From assembly GCF_001625305.1 (NCBI RefSeq), contig NW_017802380.1, positions 1,743,740 through 1,807,739 of the forward strand: a DNA stretch of 64,000 nucleotides. Reading direction: 5' to 3'. Both the position numbers and the translations under genes were made by a program. This document shows positions 30,001-38,587 of the stretch, one piece after another. The first letter of the stretch is position 1. Each line of letters opens with the position of its first letter. The notes beneath the pieces are model-generated. The model had not been told where the DNA came from, did not search any database, and saw only the letters and a program-made list of their open reading frames with translations. The DNA comes from Branchiostoma belcheri (taxonomy: Eukaryota > Chordata > Leptocardii > Amphioxiformes > Branchiostomatidae).

Positions 30001-31012
30001 CTGGGCTTGGCCCGAAGCTGGGGAAGGAGTTGGAGCTGCGTTTTCTCCTGAACTTGAACATGTGGTGCAACGTCCTGACCGGTACGAAATCTGGCTGGAC
30101 GCGGCGGCCCAACATGACATGGAGAAGCATTTGCGAGGACATCGGAACACCGGTGATGTCACACACAAGGTCCAACATTACCTGCACTGTAATACTGTCT
30201 TCATCAGTACACAGGGCATCCTTCGTGATCACGCCAAACCCAGTGTGGCCGAGACTTAAGGACGAGTTTAAGATGTCGTAAGACACTTGACAAGACTCAA
30301 GTATGTTCATGGGAACATAGTCAGCGGGGGAAAACAAAACCTGGTTCTCGGACAGACACAAGTTTGTGGCTGCAGCACCATTTTGGACTGCATTGTTTGC
30401 CTGGCGATTTGCATGTCTATGGAGGTGCACAGTTTGAACGCCTAACGACTGTAGCGCTTGGTTTAGGTTCTTTCTGTGTCGAAACCTGCAGTTTTCTCCG
30501 TGAATCCAGAGTTCAACAGGGATAGAAGTATAGTCGACATCTTCAGAAGTCCTCGGTATTAGTACCGAGTCCCGGGTCCTGCCCTGAGACTCGGCCTCCA
30601 AGTCTGTCCAAACAAAAACCTCTCCGCGAGGTTCAGACAATAAACTGGCTGTTTTGCGTCCTGGCGCGGGTTTGGGGGCTACTTTTGCGGTTCTGGCCCC
30701 GATATGAGCGGTGAAAGGGTTGTGATACAACCGTGAACAATCCAGTTCCTTCGACACAGACAACACGCCGGTTAGCGGGTCGAGCGAGAAGAAGCGGCGG
30801 GCTTGGTGCGTTCCCGGCCCGGGCACCCATCGGTACCGCCACCCGGGCCCTAACCAGGCATCAAACACGGCTTTCCCAACAGAAGTTGAATTTTCCAGAT
30901 GTACAGTGTAAGGACTTGATCCTGGGACGTCCAGATCGCTGGAAGACGAGAGAGTGAAGTACAGCAGTAGCGTGTACAAACACCCTCCTAGCCACACAAA
31001 TGGCATTTCCAT
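1..31012 (-). CDS. CELSR: CELSR/Flamingo seven-pass cadherin gene, 5' part (four exons)
   Basis: This entry is the gene span in the window; coding exons are 31012-27274, 11520-10882, 6185-5960 and 5653-5449, read right to left. All three junctions have GT-AG sites and compatible phases, so the four exons join into one open frame of about 1603 codons. The order signal peptide, nine cadherin repeats, a linker, EGF modules and laminin-G is that of CELSR1-3/Flamingo, adhesion GPCRs of planar cell polarity that bind homophilically at cell junctions. The remaining laminin-G/EGF modules, hormone-receptor and GAIN domains and the seven membrane segments are not visible and should lie left of base 1. 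Introns are 15.8, 4.7 and 0.3 kb. The vertebrate paralogue (1, 2 or 3) cannot be chosen; one pre-duplication gene is expected in an invertebrate. Confidence 0.95.
1591..1633. repeat. (CT)n microsatellite at gap edge
   Basis: A pyrimidine run of CT and CCCT units ends at the first N, so its true length is unknown. Confidence 0.85.
1634..1653. other. 20-N assembly gap
   Basis: Exactly 20 N directly after a (CT)n tract, so the gap is probably caused by the low-complexity run and the N count is a placeholder. Confidence 0.95.
5029..5138. repeat. Dispersed repeat copy 1
   Basis: Starts with ccaggactggaaata and ends with tgcacctagatatta. The same two phrases with a similar spacing recur at about 21069-21157. 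Probably a fragment of an unclassified interspersed element in CELSR introns. Confidence 0.4.
5449..5653 (-). CDS. CELSR: CELSR exon 4: laminin-G 1 middle part
   Basis: The acceptor is cccgaacag before 5653 and the donor AACAAG|gtaagg after 5449; 205 nt. The product reads on as LLLYNGRYN, DYLALEIADGQI, VPGGVNDGQWHTVTINYMNK, matching the laminin-G strands after the ALEI motif in CELSR proteins. The next exon would be expected to begin near a PNIGHLG-like motif; no such exon is visible between 5448 and 1. A (TTTG)n run sits just inside the downstream intron. Confidence 0.95.
5960..6185 (-). CDS. CELSR: CELSR exon 3: EGF module and start of laminin-G 1
   Basis: The acceptor (cccaacag) precedes 6185 and the donor is CTCAC|gtaag after 5960; 226 nt. 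The first two bases complete the split Gly codon of exon 2. Visible motifs are CTDYVCKNGGVCTN, then GGFRCNCG, closing an EGF module, followed by STRSFPPRSFLTFPALQQRF, the characteristic entry strand of the first CELSR laminin-G domain. The phase to exon 4 (AC plus T) restores SLTFASQNRN. Confidence 0.95.
6186..10881. other. CELSR intron 2, 4.7 kb, no gene seen
   Basis: AT-rich intron sequence with no domain-bearing open frame on either strand. A short imperfect tandem copy lies near 9215-9285, where the phrase tctgaNtggttacaggttttt appears twice about 50 bases apart. Nothing else structured was noticed. Confidence 0.6.
10882..11520 (-). CDS. CELSR: CELSR exon 2: post-cadherin linker and first EGF modules
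   Basis: The acceptor is ...tttgcag at 11522-11521 and the donor GCAG|gtgag after 10882; 639 nt. The frame continues exon 1 as VTDGINKVTAQC. The segment after the cadherin repeats carries family landmarks: MLSNSITVRL, an NMTQELFLSP stretch, LPFDDN followed by a CxxxPCPNYxxC cluster, and HPINGLRCKCPLGFTGSYCE, the first EGF module. A second EGF begins INLCYSSPCGGNGNC and runs over the exon end. GC-rich codon usage contrasts with the AT-rich flanks. Confidence 0.96.
14501..16026. repeat. 1.5-kb duplicated block, copy 1 (left of gap)
   Basis: This block recurs at 16047-17572 with a constant offset of 1545-1546 bases. Only scattered substitutions and single-base indels separate the copies, for example gttgccatggttatag at 15900 against gttaccatagttatag at 17449. 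The copy ends exactly at the 20-N gap. This pattern is typical of two alleles placed in series by an assembler in a very polymorphic genome, though a recent real tandem duplication is not excluded. Confidence 0.9.
14690..15085. repeat. About 145-bp minisatellite, three units (copy 1)
   Basis: Units start at ttcacccctgaactca at 14701, 14845 and 14992, giving periods of 144 and 147 bases. Each holds ggtttcttcttaaca and cagttgaaccatcaaat. The units are diverged from each other, so the array is older than the 1.5-kb duplication. Open frames across it on both strands are by-products of the periodicity. Confidence 0.85.
16027..16046. other. 20-N assembly gap between duplicated blocks
   Basis: Exactly 20 N between the two near-identical blocks, so it marks a join rather than a measured distance. 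Confidence 0.95.
16047..17572. repeat. 1.5-kb duplicated block, copy 2 (right of gap)
   Basis: Second copy of 14501-16026, beginning with the first base after the gap. It contains no exon; the open frames in both copies come from the internal minisatellite and from AT-rich noise. Confidence 0.9.
16236..16631. repeat. About 145-bp minisatellite, three units (copy 2)
   Basis: Same three-unit array within the second block, almost identical unit by unit to 14690-15085. Confidence 0.85.
21069..21157. repeat. Dispersed repeat copy 2
   Basis: Carries ccagggctggaaatacc at its left and gtgcacctagatattta at its right, paralleling 5029-5138. No clear terminal repeats or target duplication were found. 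Confidence 0.4.
27274..31012 (-). CDS. CELSR: CELSR exon 1: signal peptide, N-terminal region, nine cadherin repeats
   Basis: A single 3739-nt coding exon (1246 codons plus one base). I prefer the ATG at 31012 because it is followed at once by a classical signal sequence (MEMPFVWLGGCLYTLLLYF); an in-frame ATG at 31090 would add 26 residues with a second hydrophobic stretch. About 320 residues of N-terminal region end at a basic, furin-like RRKR. Then come eight full cadherin repeats with calcium-binding signatures such as DMNDHDP, DENDNEP, DVNDHDP and DVNDNAP. Repeat 5 ends in the variant DANTHRP, as is usual for CELSR. A ninth, shorter repeat carries the FNNYRN and DPDVSD motifs of the family. 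The exon ends GTC ACA G|gtgag at 27274, completed by AC of exon 2. The large first exon is typical of the family. Long open frames on the other strand here are shadows. Confidence 0.97.
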
Positions 31013-31349
31013 ACTGCAGACACTCAAGAGAGAGAGGGTAAAAAAAAACTCACAGACTACAGCGCGTAAAATTCGGCCCCGATCGCACACTACGGGGCCC
31101 GGCCGGACTCTTCCTCATCCATCGCTGATTTATGAAACCATCTCCGTCCACATGGCGGCTCCAGGGCCGCTCTTGGTCCGAGAAAATCCAAGTTTTTTGG
31201 CTCGCATGTACAACTCCCGATCTCCCGTACAACTCCTGGGCTAAAACTCGCTCAATTCAAAATGGCTCCGGCCGAGCCTGTGCAGACGTGATTGACAGCT
31301 CATTAGCATAACTATGTGGATTCTCCGGTTCTCGGCACAACAAAAGACG

Positions 31350-31491
31350 CACTCTCCAAGCAGATGTGAGAAGGCCAAACCGCGCCGTTTTTCTCCAGCT
31401 CCCCACTTTTGTTACAAAAAAAGTGATTTGTAACAGAAACGGAGAGCTTGAAATTAGAAACGTTATCATTCTAACATCTGCTTGGAGATCA
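31350..31491. mobile_element. Foldback MITE, ctccaagcagat ends
   Basis: The left end reads ctctccaagcagatgtgaga and the right end is its near complement (taacatctgcttggagat). The inside shares the phrase ttgtaacagaaa with the element at 39095-39267, so they are the same subfamily. No clear target duplication remains. It lies about 340-480 bases upstream of the CELSR start codon. Confidence 0.6.
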
Positions 31492-32892
31492 ACTAAAACT
31501 GTCTTCAATAGCACCCACACCTACTGGTCTTTGAAAAATACAGGGAGTTGTAGAAATTGGCCGAATACTAGTAGATTTTTTTATGAAATAATTTGCCAAA
31601 GGAGAAAGTCAACCAAAAAATCACATGGTTGCAAATGTAACTTTATAATTCTATGGTAAATCATTCAGTCGATTTGGCCAATCTTCTGTTCTTGTTGTTG
31701 TTTTTATTTTATTATTTTCAGCATCACAATGAGCCTGGTAGAGACTAGAAAGAAACGCGTGTGCCGCTTAGTAATCAAATTATATCAAGCGAAAGAAATG
31801 GACAAGAGAAAGTCACTAAAGACTCAGTTCTAGCTGATTTCAAAACGTTCAATAATAACACATCTTTAGCAACGAGTTTTTTTTTCTACAAAGTATTTGA
31901 CCACTAGTTGTTTCTTACTATGCAATAGAACAGATTCACCAAGGAGGTTTAATAATCTTAAACCTCTTCGGATTCACAAACTAGCATCGGAAAGATTTGT
32001 CTACGATGACATATCATAATTTCTGTAACCGCGTAATACAATTGGAACAGCCCACGTAGCTGTTCCCTTTTAACCCCCAAGGGTGCATTTATCGCAAAAG
32101 GGTGCGGAAGTGCCCAAATAAGATCGCCCTAAACTCATAATGGTTTCAAACTTTGAAATTATTTGAAAACTTATCGATAAAGAGTTTAGGAAGGCACCAA
32201 TCTGCGCAAGAGATGCGACGATTGGTGTAAACCCTGACGATAAAACTACTTTTTTAGCCAAACATTACTGAACACCTTCTCCCTTGCCAAAGTGTTGTAG
32301 CCAGGTGACTCAGGTCAAGTCGTCTGTAATTGGATACACGTGGTCACGTGGGTTTTTAAAAAGCCGTTCGTAACGGTGTGTACACAAGTGACATACCGAC
32401 GCACAGGTAATCAAGTCCGGCAAATATTTGAAGAAAAGCTGAGAGGCATAACCGCTTTTAAAAACTTCCGTCAAAAGTGCACACCGTTGGTCAAGAGTGC
32501 GCGCCTTCTAGATTCTTATTCGCCTCATGGATCGTGAACACAAGATTTCTTCTATAAATTTAACTGCGAGAGAAACAAAGTTCCGTCTTTTCACAAAAAC
32601 AGACAACTAAATTTGTCTGAATTGATTAATTTTTTTTTTGCTCGGTATACAATTACGTCTCATCCTAGAAATGCACGTTTTGGCTTGCTTGATGAATAAC
32701 AAAATTTATCGAACCAACCAGACAAAGATATCGCGTTATGGAATTTGCATTTACACTTTCACCGCCGTAAGCCTATGTTTGTTTGTATAGGACGGTTGTG
32801 TTATCTTGGATTTAACGTCTGTACATGCGTTATGCTACTGTATTTCATACATCAAGTAAACCGCTTGACCGTTGCTGTTTTCAAGGCTAGGT

Positions 32893-33107
32893 TGGCCTCT
32901 ACCAGGCTTCGGGAGGCTCTTGGCAAAGAGTAGAAATCGGCCAATAGATAGAGAGATAGCATGCCAGGGGAGTTGGGTCTGGAAAGAGAGAGTTAGGGTG
33001 CGGCAAATTGTTCTCTCCAGCAGACCAACTCCCCTGGCATGCTATCGCTCTATTTATTGGCTGATTTCTAGTTTTTCCAGCCGCCTCCCGAAGCCTGGTA
33101 GAGACTA
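32893..33107. mobile_element. Foldback MITE with ctctaccaggcttcgggagg ends
   Basis: The left arm (from cctctaccaggcttcgggag) and the right arm (to ctcccgaagcctggtagagacta) are complementary over about 85 bases, including agtagaaatcggccaatag and gcatgccaggggagttgg. The flanks carry imperfect 9-mers gctaggttg and gctagatgg (7 of 9), suggesting a worn 9-bp target duplication. A lone right end of the same type occurs at about 31733-31748. Confidence 0.7.
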
Positions 33108-33823
33108 GCTAGATGGCTCCACAAACGAAGGTAAATTTAAAAACATGTCCACAGTTTTCAGGCAAGAAAAAAATACACACAATGACTCCGCCGGGCGGTC
33201 ACGAAATTTATGTCAGGTCCATTTACTCAGGTGTCCTACACAGCTAGAGGTGGTCCATTATTCATGACTGCGCATTCAGATCCAAATAATTACTGAGGGG
33301 AAAGAAATGGTGTTCTCGGTCAAAGCAAAAGTTAACAATCGACCGCATTGTGTACCTCGTTTCACAAATGACGCACAGAAATCACACCAAGTTCAAAAAT
33401 GTGCAACAAAAATCTCTTTTTTTTCAATTCCTTGTCTAGCAACATAATTGCTGTCGCTTTCATTTATTCATACAGCAAATTATGTATTCATTTTTCCTCC
33501 TCTTTCAGTATATTGTCCAAAATTGTAGGGCACTATGCATAATCTCGGAGAAAGAATAACGATGAGTGATATGAAAATGAAAATCAGTGCCTTATAATTA
33601 GGCGAACCATGCGCGAACGACAGCAAATTCTTTACTCTCGTGGATTTTGTCCTACAAAATTCTTGTGACGGAAAATGTTGTCGTACAGCCTTGTCGGCGG
33701 TCGATTCTAGCATACTGATATACATGTATAATATAGCCTCCTTCTTTATAATCCCATGGCAAACTTGAAGAAAGAATCGCAATCGACGACTGTACGTAGC
33801 TGTACCTTCAGGCCGTGTTCCCG

Positions 33824-34019
33824 TACTCTCCTAGCAGAGGTTTTGGGTTTGGGGTTATTTTTGGCATGTTTTTAGGCTTTTTTTATCGGGGTTTCTTTTT
33901 TGCACTGTAATTTTTTTCAGTACAATTTTTTTTCAGTGCAAAAAAGAAACCCCGATTTAAAAAAAGTCTAAAAACACGCCAAAAATAATCCCAAAGGTCA
34001 AACCTCTGCTTGGAAATTA
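33824..34019. mobile_element. Foldback MITE, ctagcagagg ends
   Basis: The arms are complementary for roughly 75-80 bases; mirrored phrases include gcagaggtt, ttatttttggc and ggggtttcttttttgcactg. The centre is an AT-rich loop near 33915. The ends (tactctcc... and ...ggaaatta) resemble the taatctcc family. Outside the element, direct repeats ttcagRccgtgttcccgta lie at 33807-33825 and 34028-34046, so it may sit inside or next to an older duplicated element. Confidence 0.65.
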
Positions 34020-34621
34020 CCTTTAGCCTTCAGACCGTGTTCCCGTAGCCTCTACCAGGCACCGCGGATCCGTGAGAGAAAGTTGGTGTGTAATTCAGAA
34101 GCGTGACTAATGAAGAAAATGGGCGCGATAACGCCACGCTGTTCCCGGCATGTTCCCCTCCACAGCATCCCCTCCCCTGTCGTAACCCACCGGCTTAGGA
34201 AAACATCGGCAGGACAACATCAACATCGGCGTGGGCTTCACTCACTCGGTCCTCTTTTCGATCCTACATTGTAGGTTTTACCATTTCTATGCTATTCTTT
34301 CATTAGAATGACACAATTTGTGAACTGAAACTTGGATGTCTGATACTGATGAGGTATAAGAACCGAGATAATGTTTGAATTTTGTATGGACTTGTATATA
34401 CTTTAATACATTGTATTGCTACGACTGATTGTAACTGAACTGAACAATTTGCAAAAGACCCTTGACCTACCTCCCCTTGACCTCTTGAAAAACGAAGAAG
34501 AGTGGTACTGTTACATTTTTCAAGGTTTAAAAAATTCTTTCTCCACTAAAATCTATTGTAATACTAATATTTTCGGACATGTTACGCTGTATCTGCACGT
34601 TAAAACGTTTTAGGAAGGCAC

Positions 34622-34756
34622 ACGAAAGTAGTATTGGTATTGGACTTTTTTTTCTTAATTAGCATTGATAATGATTACTTAACCAATATAATCATTATCA
34701 ATGTTAATTAAGAAAAAAACGTCCAACGCCTAATACTAATAGGTTCATTACTTTCG
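34622..34756. repeat. Imperfect inverted repeat, about 135 bp
   Basis: The left arm holds cgaaagtag, tattggac and cttaattagcattgataatg; the right arm holds the complements cattatcaatgttaattaag, gtccaac and tactttcg. The two arms close on each other near 34680, so the transcript could form a long hairpin. No target duplication was recognised. Likely a MITE. Confidence 0.6.
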
Positions 34757-35489
34757 GAATCCCTGTACAAAAGACGGCTGCAATCGACAGTGTAATGAGC
34801 AAAATTCGTCATTTTAATTGACATCTGAGCAGTCAATTACAAATTTCAAAGCAATTTTGGGCGTTATACGGTTATATATTTCGTAATGACAGAATTTTCA
34901 TGAGTTCGTTAAATTCTCGCGCTGCACCTGCGCTTATATAAACCACATTTCCCCTCCCCTCCCCCATGTGAATTACCTGACGTCCCACGTGCGTGTATAC
35001 AGACGTGGTGATCACACATCCCAGGAGAGGTATGGAACGGAATTTTCTATGGCACACGGAGGTGTGCAAGGGTCAACAGGACTCATTGCTTCATATTGAG
35101 AATTGACTGTGGTCTGCAGTCACAGAATGTTTTAGCATACCGTCAACTTAATCTCAACGGAATACATGACCTATGGCCTAGAATACACCATCCGTGTATA
35201 GTATTCTACTGGAGAGTTTCACGACCCATGTATACGACAAACATATTCAGTCGATCCAAACCCACGTTCGGGCGAGTACCTTGGATGAACAAGAATATTA
35301 TGTACACGTACATGTCTATAAAACCTGTGTGGTAGCAACCTCTGAGTGCCAAAACAAAAACGCCCTCTGGCGGATAAAATTATAACTGTATCAAACTCGT
35401 CAAAAAAAAGTTTCGCATTCTGTCTCACACACACTAAACTAACTACTAAAGTAATTGTTCAAGTTCAATTGTCCTCTGATTTTTTCAGG

Positions 35490-35762
35490 CAACAGGTGAA
35501 TGGTCTCATCAAGAACCTTCCGATCCTCCTCAAGCATCCACGTACTCTTCTTTTAGTCCTCTGGTCGTCTGTCATACTGTCGTCTGTGTCGTCCTGCGTC
35601 ATCGCTGCCCTGCTGTCCTGTTTGAACGTTGTGTGTTACCGTGTCCACAGCCGGCACGGCCTGGGTCCTGACAGGGTCGTCGGCCTGTTCAGGCTCTCGG
35701 GGGGACTCTTGCGCGCCCTGGGTGCTGGCGGCATTGTCGGCCTTTCCAGACAAGAGTTTTAG
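35490..35762 (+). other. GC-rich patch with an open frame, possible exon (doubtful)
   Basis: After an acceptor-like ttttttcag at 35481-35489 the plus strand stays open to a stop at 35762, with a hydrophobic run (TLLLVLWSSVILSSVSSCVI) followed by a basic segment. The minus strand is also open from about 35753 to 35553, giving a hydrophilic product. Base composition is higher in GC than its surroundings, as in the exons of this window. No family is recognised on either strand and no partner exon was found, so coding status and strand are undecided. Confidence 0.2.
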
Positions 35763-36312
35763 GGGGCACGCCTCAGTTTATTTGGCGTTTCTACTCGACG
35801 CTGCACACCCTCAAGTCTAGCGACCGTCTCTGTCGGGGAATAATTCGGAGGGAAAATAACTGTATATGGGATGAAATGATATCTCTTCAGCTACAAGACC
35901 AACTGAGTTTGATTTCTTTCACATCTTTAATTTTCATAAAATTAACAGAGAAATCATTATTTTCACTCCAAAATAATAATTATGCACAGAATTTCGCGTA
36001 GGATAATCCCATACAAAAAGAATCAGTTTCAGGCTGAACTGACTGGTGCTGTGGGTGCTGTCAGAAAGACACAAACCGGAAGTAAGTTAAGGCTCGAAGC
36101 GAAAATCAATTTTCACCCCCCCCCCCAAAAAAAAAATCACAATTTCTTACACTTTTCAGCCATGTTGATATCTAATGTTCTTTCACGGCAGTTTATGAGG
36201 AATATCACCTCAAACTTGGACCCTCAAAACCCTTTCGTCACTTTTTTTACCGCGCACTACCGCCGAAGAACTGGGGTGTGCACCGTTTAGCAAAGTCAAA
36301 GTTACTAGCATT

Positions 36313-36332
36313 TAACGTTACATGTAACGTTA
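36313..36332. repeat. 20-bp perfect palindrome
   Basis: The sequence taacgttacatgtaacgtta is its own reverse complement. It lies just outside the TTAA-flanked element that begins at 36345 and could be a binding site for a dimeric factor or chance. Confidence 0.7.
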
Positions 36333-36344
36333 CTTAAGGGTTAA

Positions 36345-36507
36345 TGTCCCGCCCCGAGGTGAATATGGTGTGATAAAGCCTTGTCAGTTGCTATAACCAC
36401 AGAATAAAGCCACCAAGTGAGCGCAGCGAACGAGGTGGTCTTTATGAGGTGGTTATAGCAACTGACAAGGCTTTATCACACCATATTCACCGAGAAAGGG
36501 CGGGACA
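36345..36507. mobile_element. 163-bp foldback MITE flanked by TTAA
   Basis: TTAA at 36341-36344 and at 36508-36511 directly flank ends TGTCCCGCCC and GGGCGGGACA. The arms continue complementary through tgaatatggtgtgataaagc, cttgtcagttgctataacca and rataaagccacc; the loop is aagtgagcgcagcgaacga. TTAA duplications are the mark of piggyBac and Kolobok type elements; this copy has no coding capacity. Confidence 0.8.
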
Positions 36508-37659
36508 TTAACACTATTATCATATAGCTTACACGATAGTCTATCCAAACTGATGCAGTAAGTGATACAATGCACATGCTGAATAGAACATAGAACATAG
36601 TTCCCTCTGGAGTCACCTGAGGTCACTGGGTAGAGTTCACGTTCTATGTCTTCTATCTGGGTCACAGGCAGGGAACAGGTGTTCTTATGGGAGTCAGCCG
36701 AGGTCATTGGAATACAACTTAAGTTATTTTTGGATTTTTTAGAACTAGAGCCCTGTTCTGCGGGTGATTATTTGGGTTGTTTAATGTATGGATTGGGATG
36801 AATAAATACCCGATTTTGACTCTATTTGTGACATTACGGCGTCATAAGGAATGTGGAATGGAGCCTTCTGATTGGTCAACGTCACCTGGCTATATGATAA
36901 TATGATTTAAAAGATTACCTAAATTATGTTAAGTAAGCGAACTCCCCTGGTTAATCATTCACTCAATCTGTTCAAAACTTCAGTCTGCTATTTTTAGCAA
37001 CAACTTAACTTCAAAAGAAGCTTTGAATAACTTGTCAGCGTCCTTCCAAAATTAGCCAAGTTCTTCTCCCCTTTACCTTTACAGATAGAATCGTCCAATT
37101 AAAAATGGCGGCCGTATTTACTAGTATTAGATAGAAGAGACTCCGGCGTCCAGGACAAGAAATGATTCCATAAATTTCATGATTCTGATTGATTTTTGTA
37201 GGATTTTATGTATCCTAATGACCTCTGATTAATTCTGATGACTAAAAGATGACGGCATAATCAAACGATAAACCGCAGGTGAGCTTTCTTGTACATTTTC
37301 ATAAGCTGCGAACAGCTTGTCTTGTCTACTTTTGGCCAACGCCCACTTTTTCGCAAATTCCTCATTTTTCTGAGAATCCAGGTCTTCCACGAAGTGTTAA
37401 AGGAGTTGATTTTAGAACGTGTGGACAGCTTTCGTCATAATTTTGATAAAGTAGAGGACATAATTTGTGGGGTGGTGTGTGTCAGAAAACTTTGTTGACC
37501 TTGAACCAAGGCTTGTATTGTATTGACCAAGTATTACATGTAGGGCCATACCATTTTGTACTTCGAGGGGTGGTCGTTTATAATTCTTATTCCATAGACT
37601 CATCTAACTGCCTATCAAAGAATGAGCAGTTCACCAAATAAAATAATTAAATTGTAGGA

Positions 37660-37730
37660 AAAATGTGGTCAAATTCAGTCCTTCCTGAAATTCTTGACAA
37701 AAAGACAATGCCAGGTCTGGTAGTGATAGG
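37660..37730. repeat. Dispersed repeat, related to 43126-43195
   Basis: Shares gtggtcaaattc, gacaaaaaKacaa and cctggtctg-like phrases in the same order and spacing with 43126-43195, about three quarters identical by eye. Unclassified. Confidence 0.4.
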
Positions 37731-37879
37731 TGGTAATGAACAGGTGTCAGGCAGTAGTGGTATCAAAGAAGAAAGTTGTCTGCACATAATTTGCTTTCAG
37801 GTTAAGTTGATTGTCTTATGTTTTCACCTTGTAGCTGCCTTGCATGCAGAAGAGATAATCAGGTAATGTACAGGTAACA

Positions 37880-38064
37880 TAGTCTCCACCAGACTTCTTT
37901 TGCGGTTTGAATAAATCGTAGAAATCGGCCTAAAAAGGGTATTATCAAGAAATGGCGGGGAAATGGAGCTTCTCTTGCCGGCTACCTTCTCTGTCCAATT
38001 AATACCCTTTTTAGGCTGATTTCTACGATTTATTCACCCCGCAAAAGAAGTCTGGTGGAGACTA
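37880..38064. mobile_element. 185-bp MITE with TAGTCTCCACCAGAC ends and exact 9-bp target duplication
   Basis: Terminal inverted repeats of about 70 bases start TAGTCTCCACCAGACTTCTT and end in the complement. Inside the arms are taaatcgtagaaatcggcct and aagggtatt. The flanking 9-mers caggtaaca at 37871-37879 and 38065-38073 are identical. It lies a few hundred bases upstream of the SLC25 start codon. Confidence 0.9.
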
Positions 38065-38307
38065 CAGGTAACAGGTTCTATGGGTCACAAAACAGGGCTG
38101 TCCTACTGTGACCAATCTAATAGTTCACATGACTTGATATTAAGCATGTCACAACACTCTAGTTCCAGACTGAGTTTATATTGAGTGATGGTGTTAGCTG
38201 GTTAGAAGTAGTATTTTGACTTAATTGTTCAATGAAACATTATGGCCCACTTTGTATGTTGTGAAACTGGAAATGTTTGACCCATTGTTTCATAGTGACC
38301 AGCTGTG

Positions 38308-38546
38308 ATGGGTGGTGAGGAGAAGACATTGAACGAGCATGTTGCCCGATATGTGTTGTCTGGGACTTCATGTGTCTGTGCAGCTATAGGTAACTCTTCT
38401 ACTTGTAATTACTAGTATAATGTACAATTTATAGGACTAGTGGGAGAGGACACAAAGTGTGTTCTTGTATAGTGTATATGTCACTGGGTGTGTATGTGTG
38501 CCTGTGTATGCATGTATGTTTTATGTGTTTGTGTGTATGCATGTAG

Positions 38547-38587
<41 letters not shown>

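Larger units (their letters stand above)
31013..38307. other. Intergenic region between divergent CELSR and SLC25 genes
   Basis: The CELSR start (minus strand) and SLC25 start (plus strand) face away from each other across about 7.3 kb. The first 150 bases left of 31150 are GC-rich and probably hold the CELSR 5' UTR and promoter; no TATA box is evident. The rest contains several foldback elements, listed separately, and a GC-rich open patch at 35490-35762. No certain gene was found. Confidence 0.6.

Noticed and set aside
27293-30281. Several long open frames on the plus strand inside CELSR exon 1 (up to 255 codons)
   Set aside because: They are antisense shadows of the GC-rich cadherin coding sequence; no domains and no splice context.
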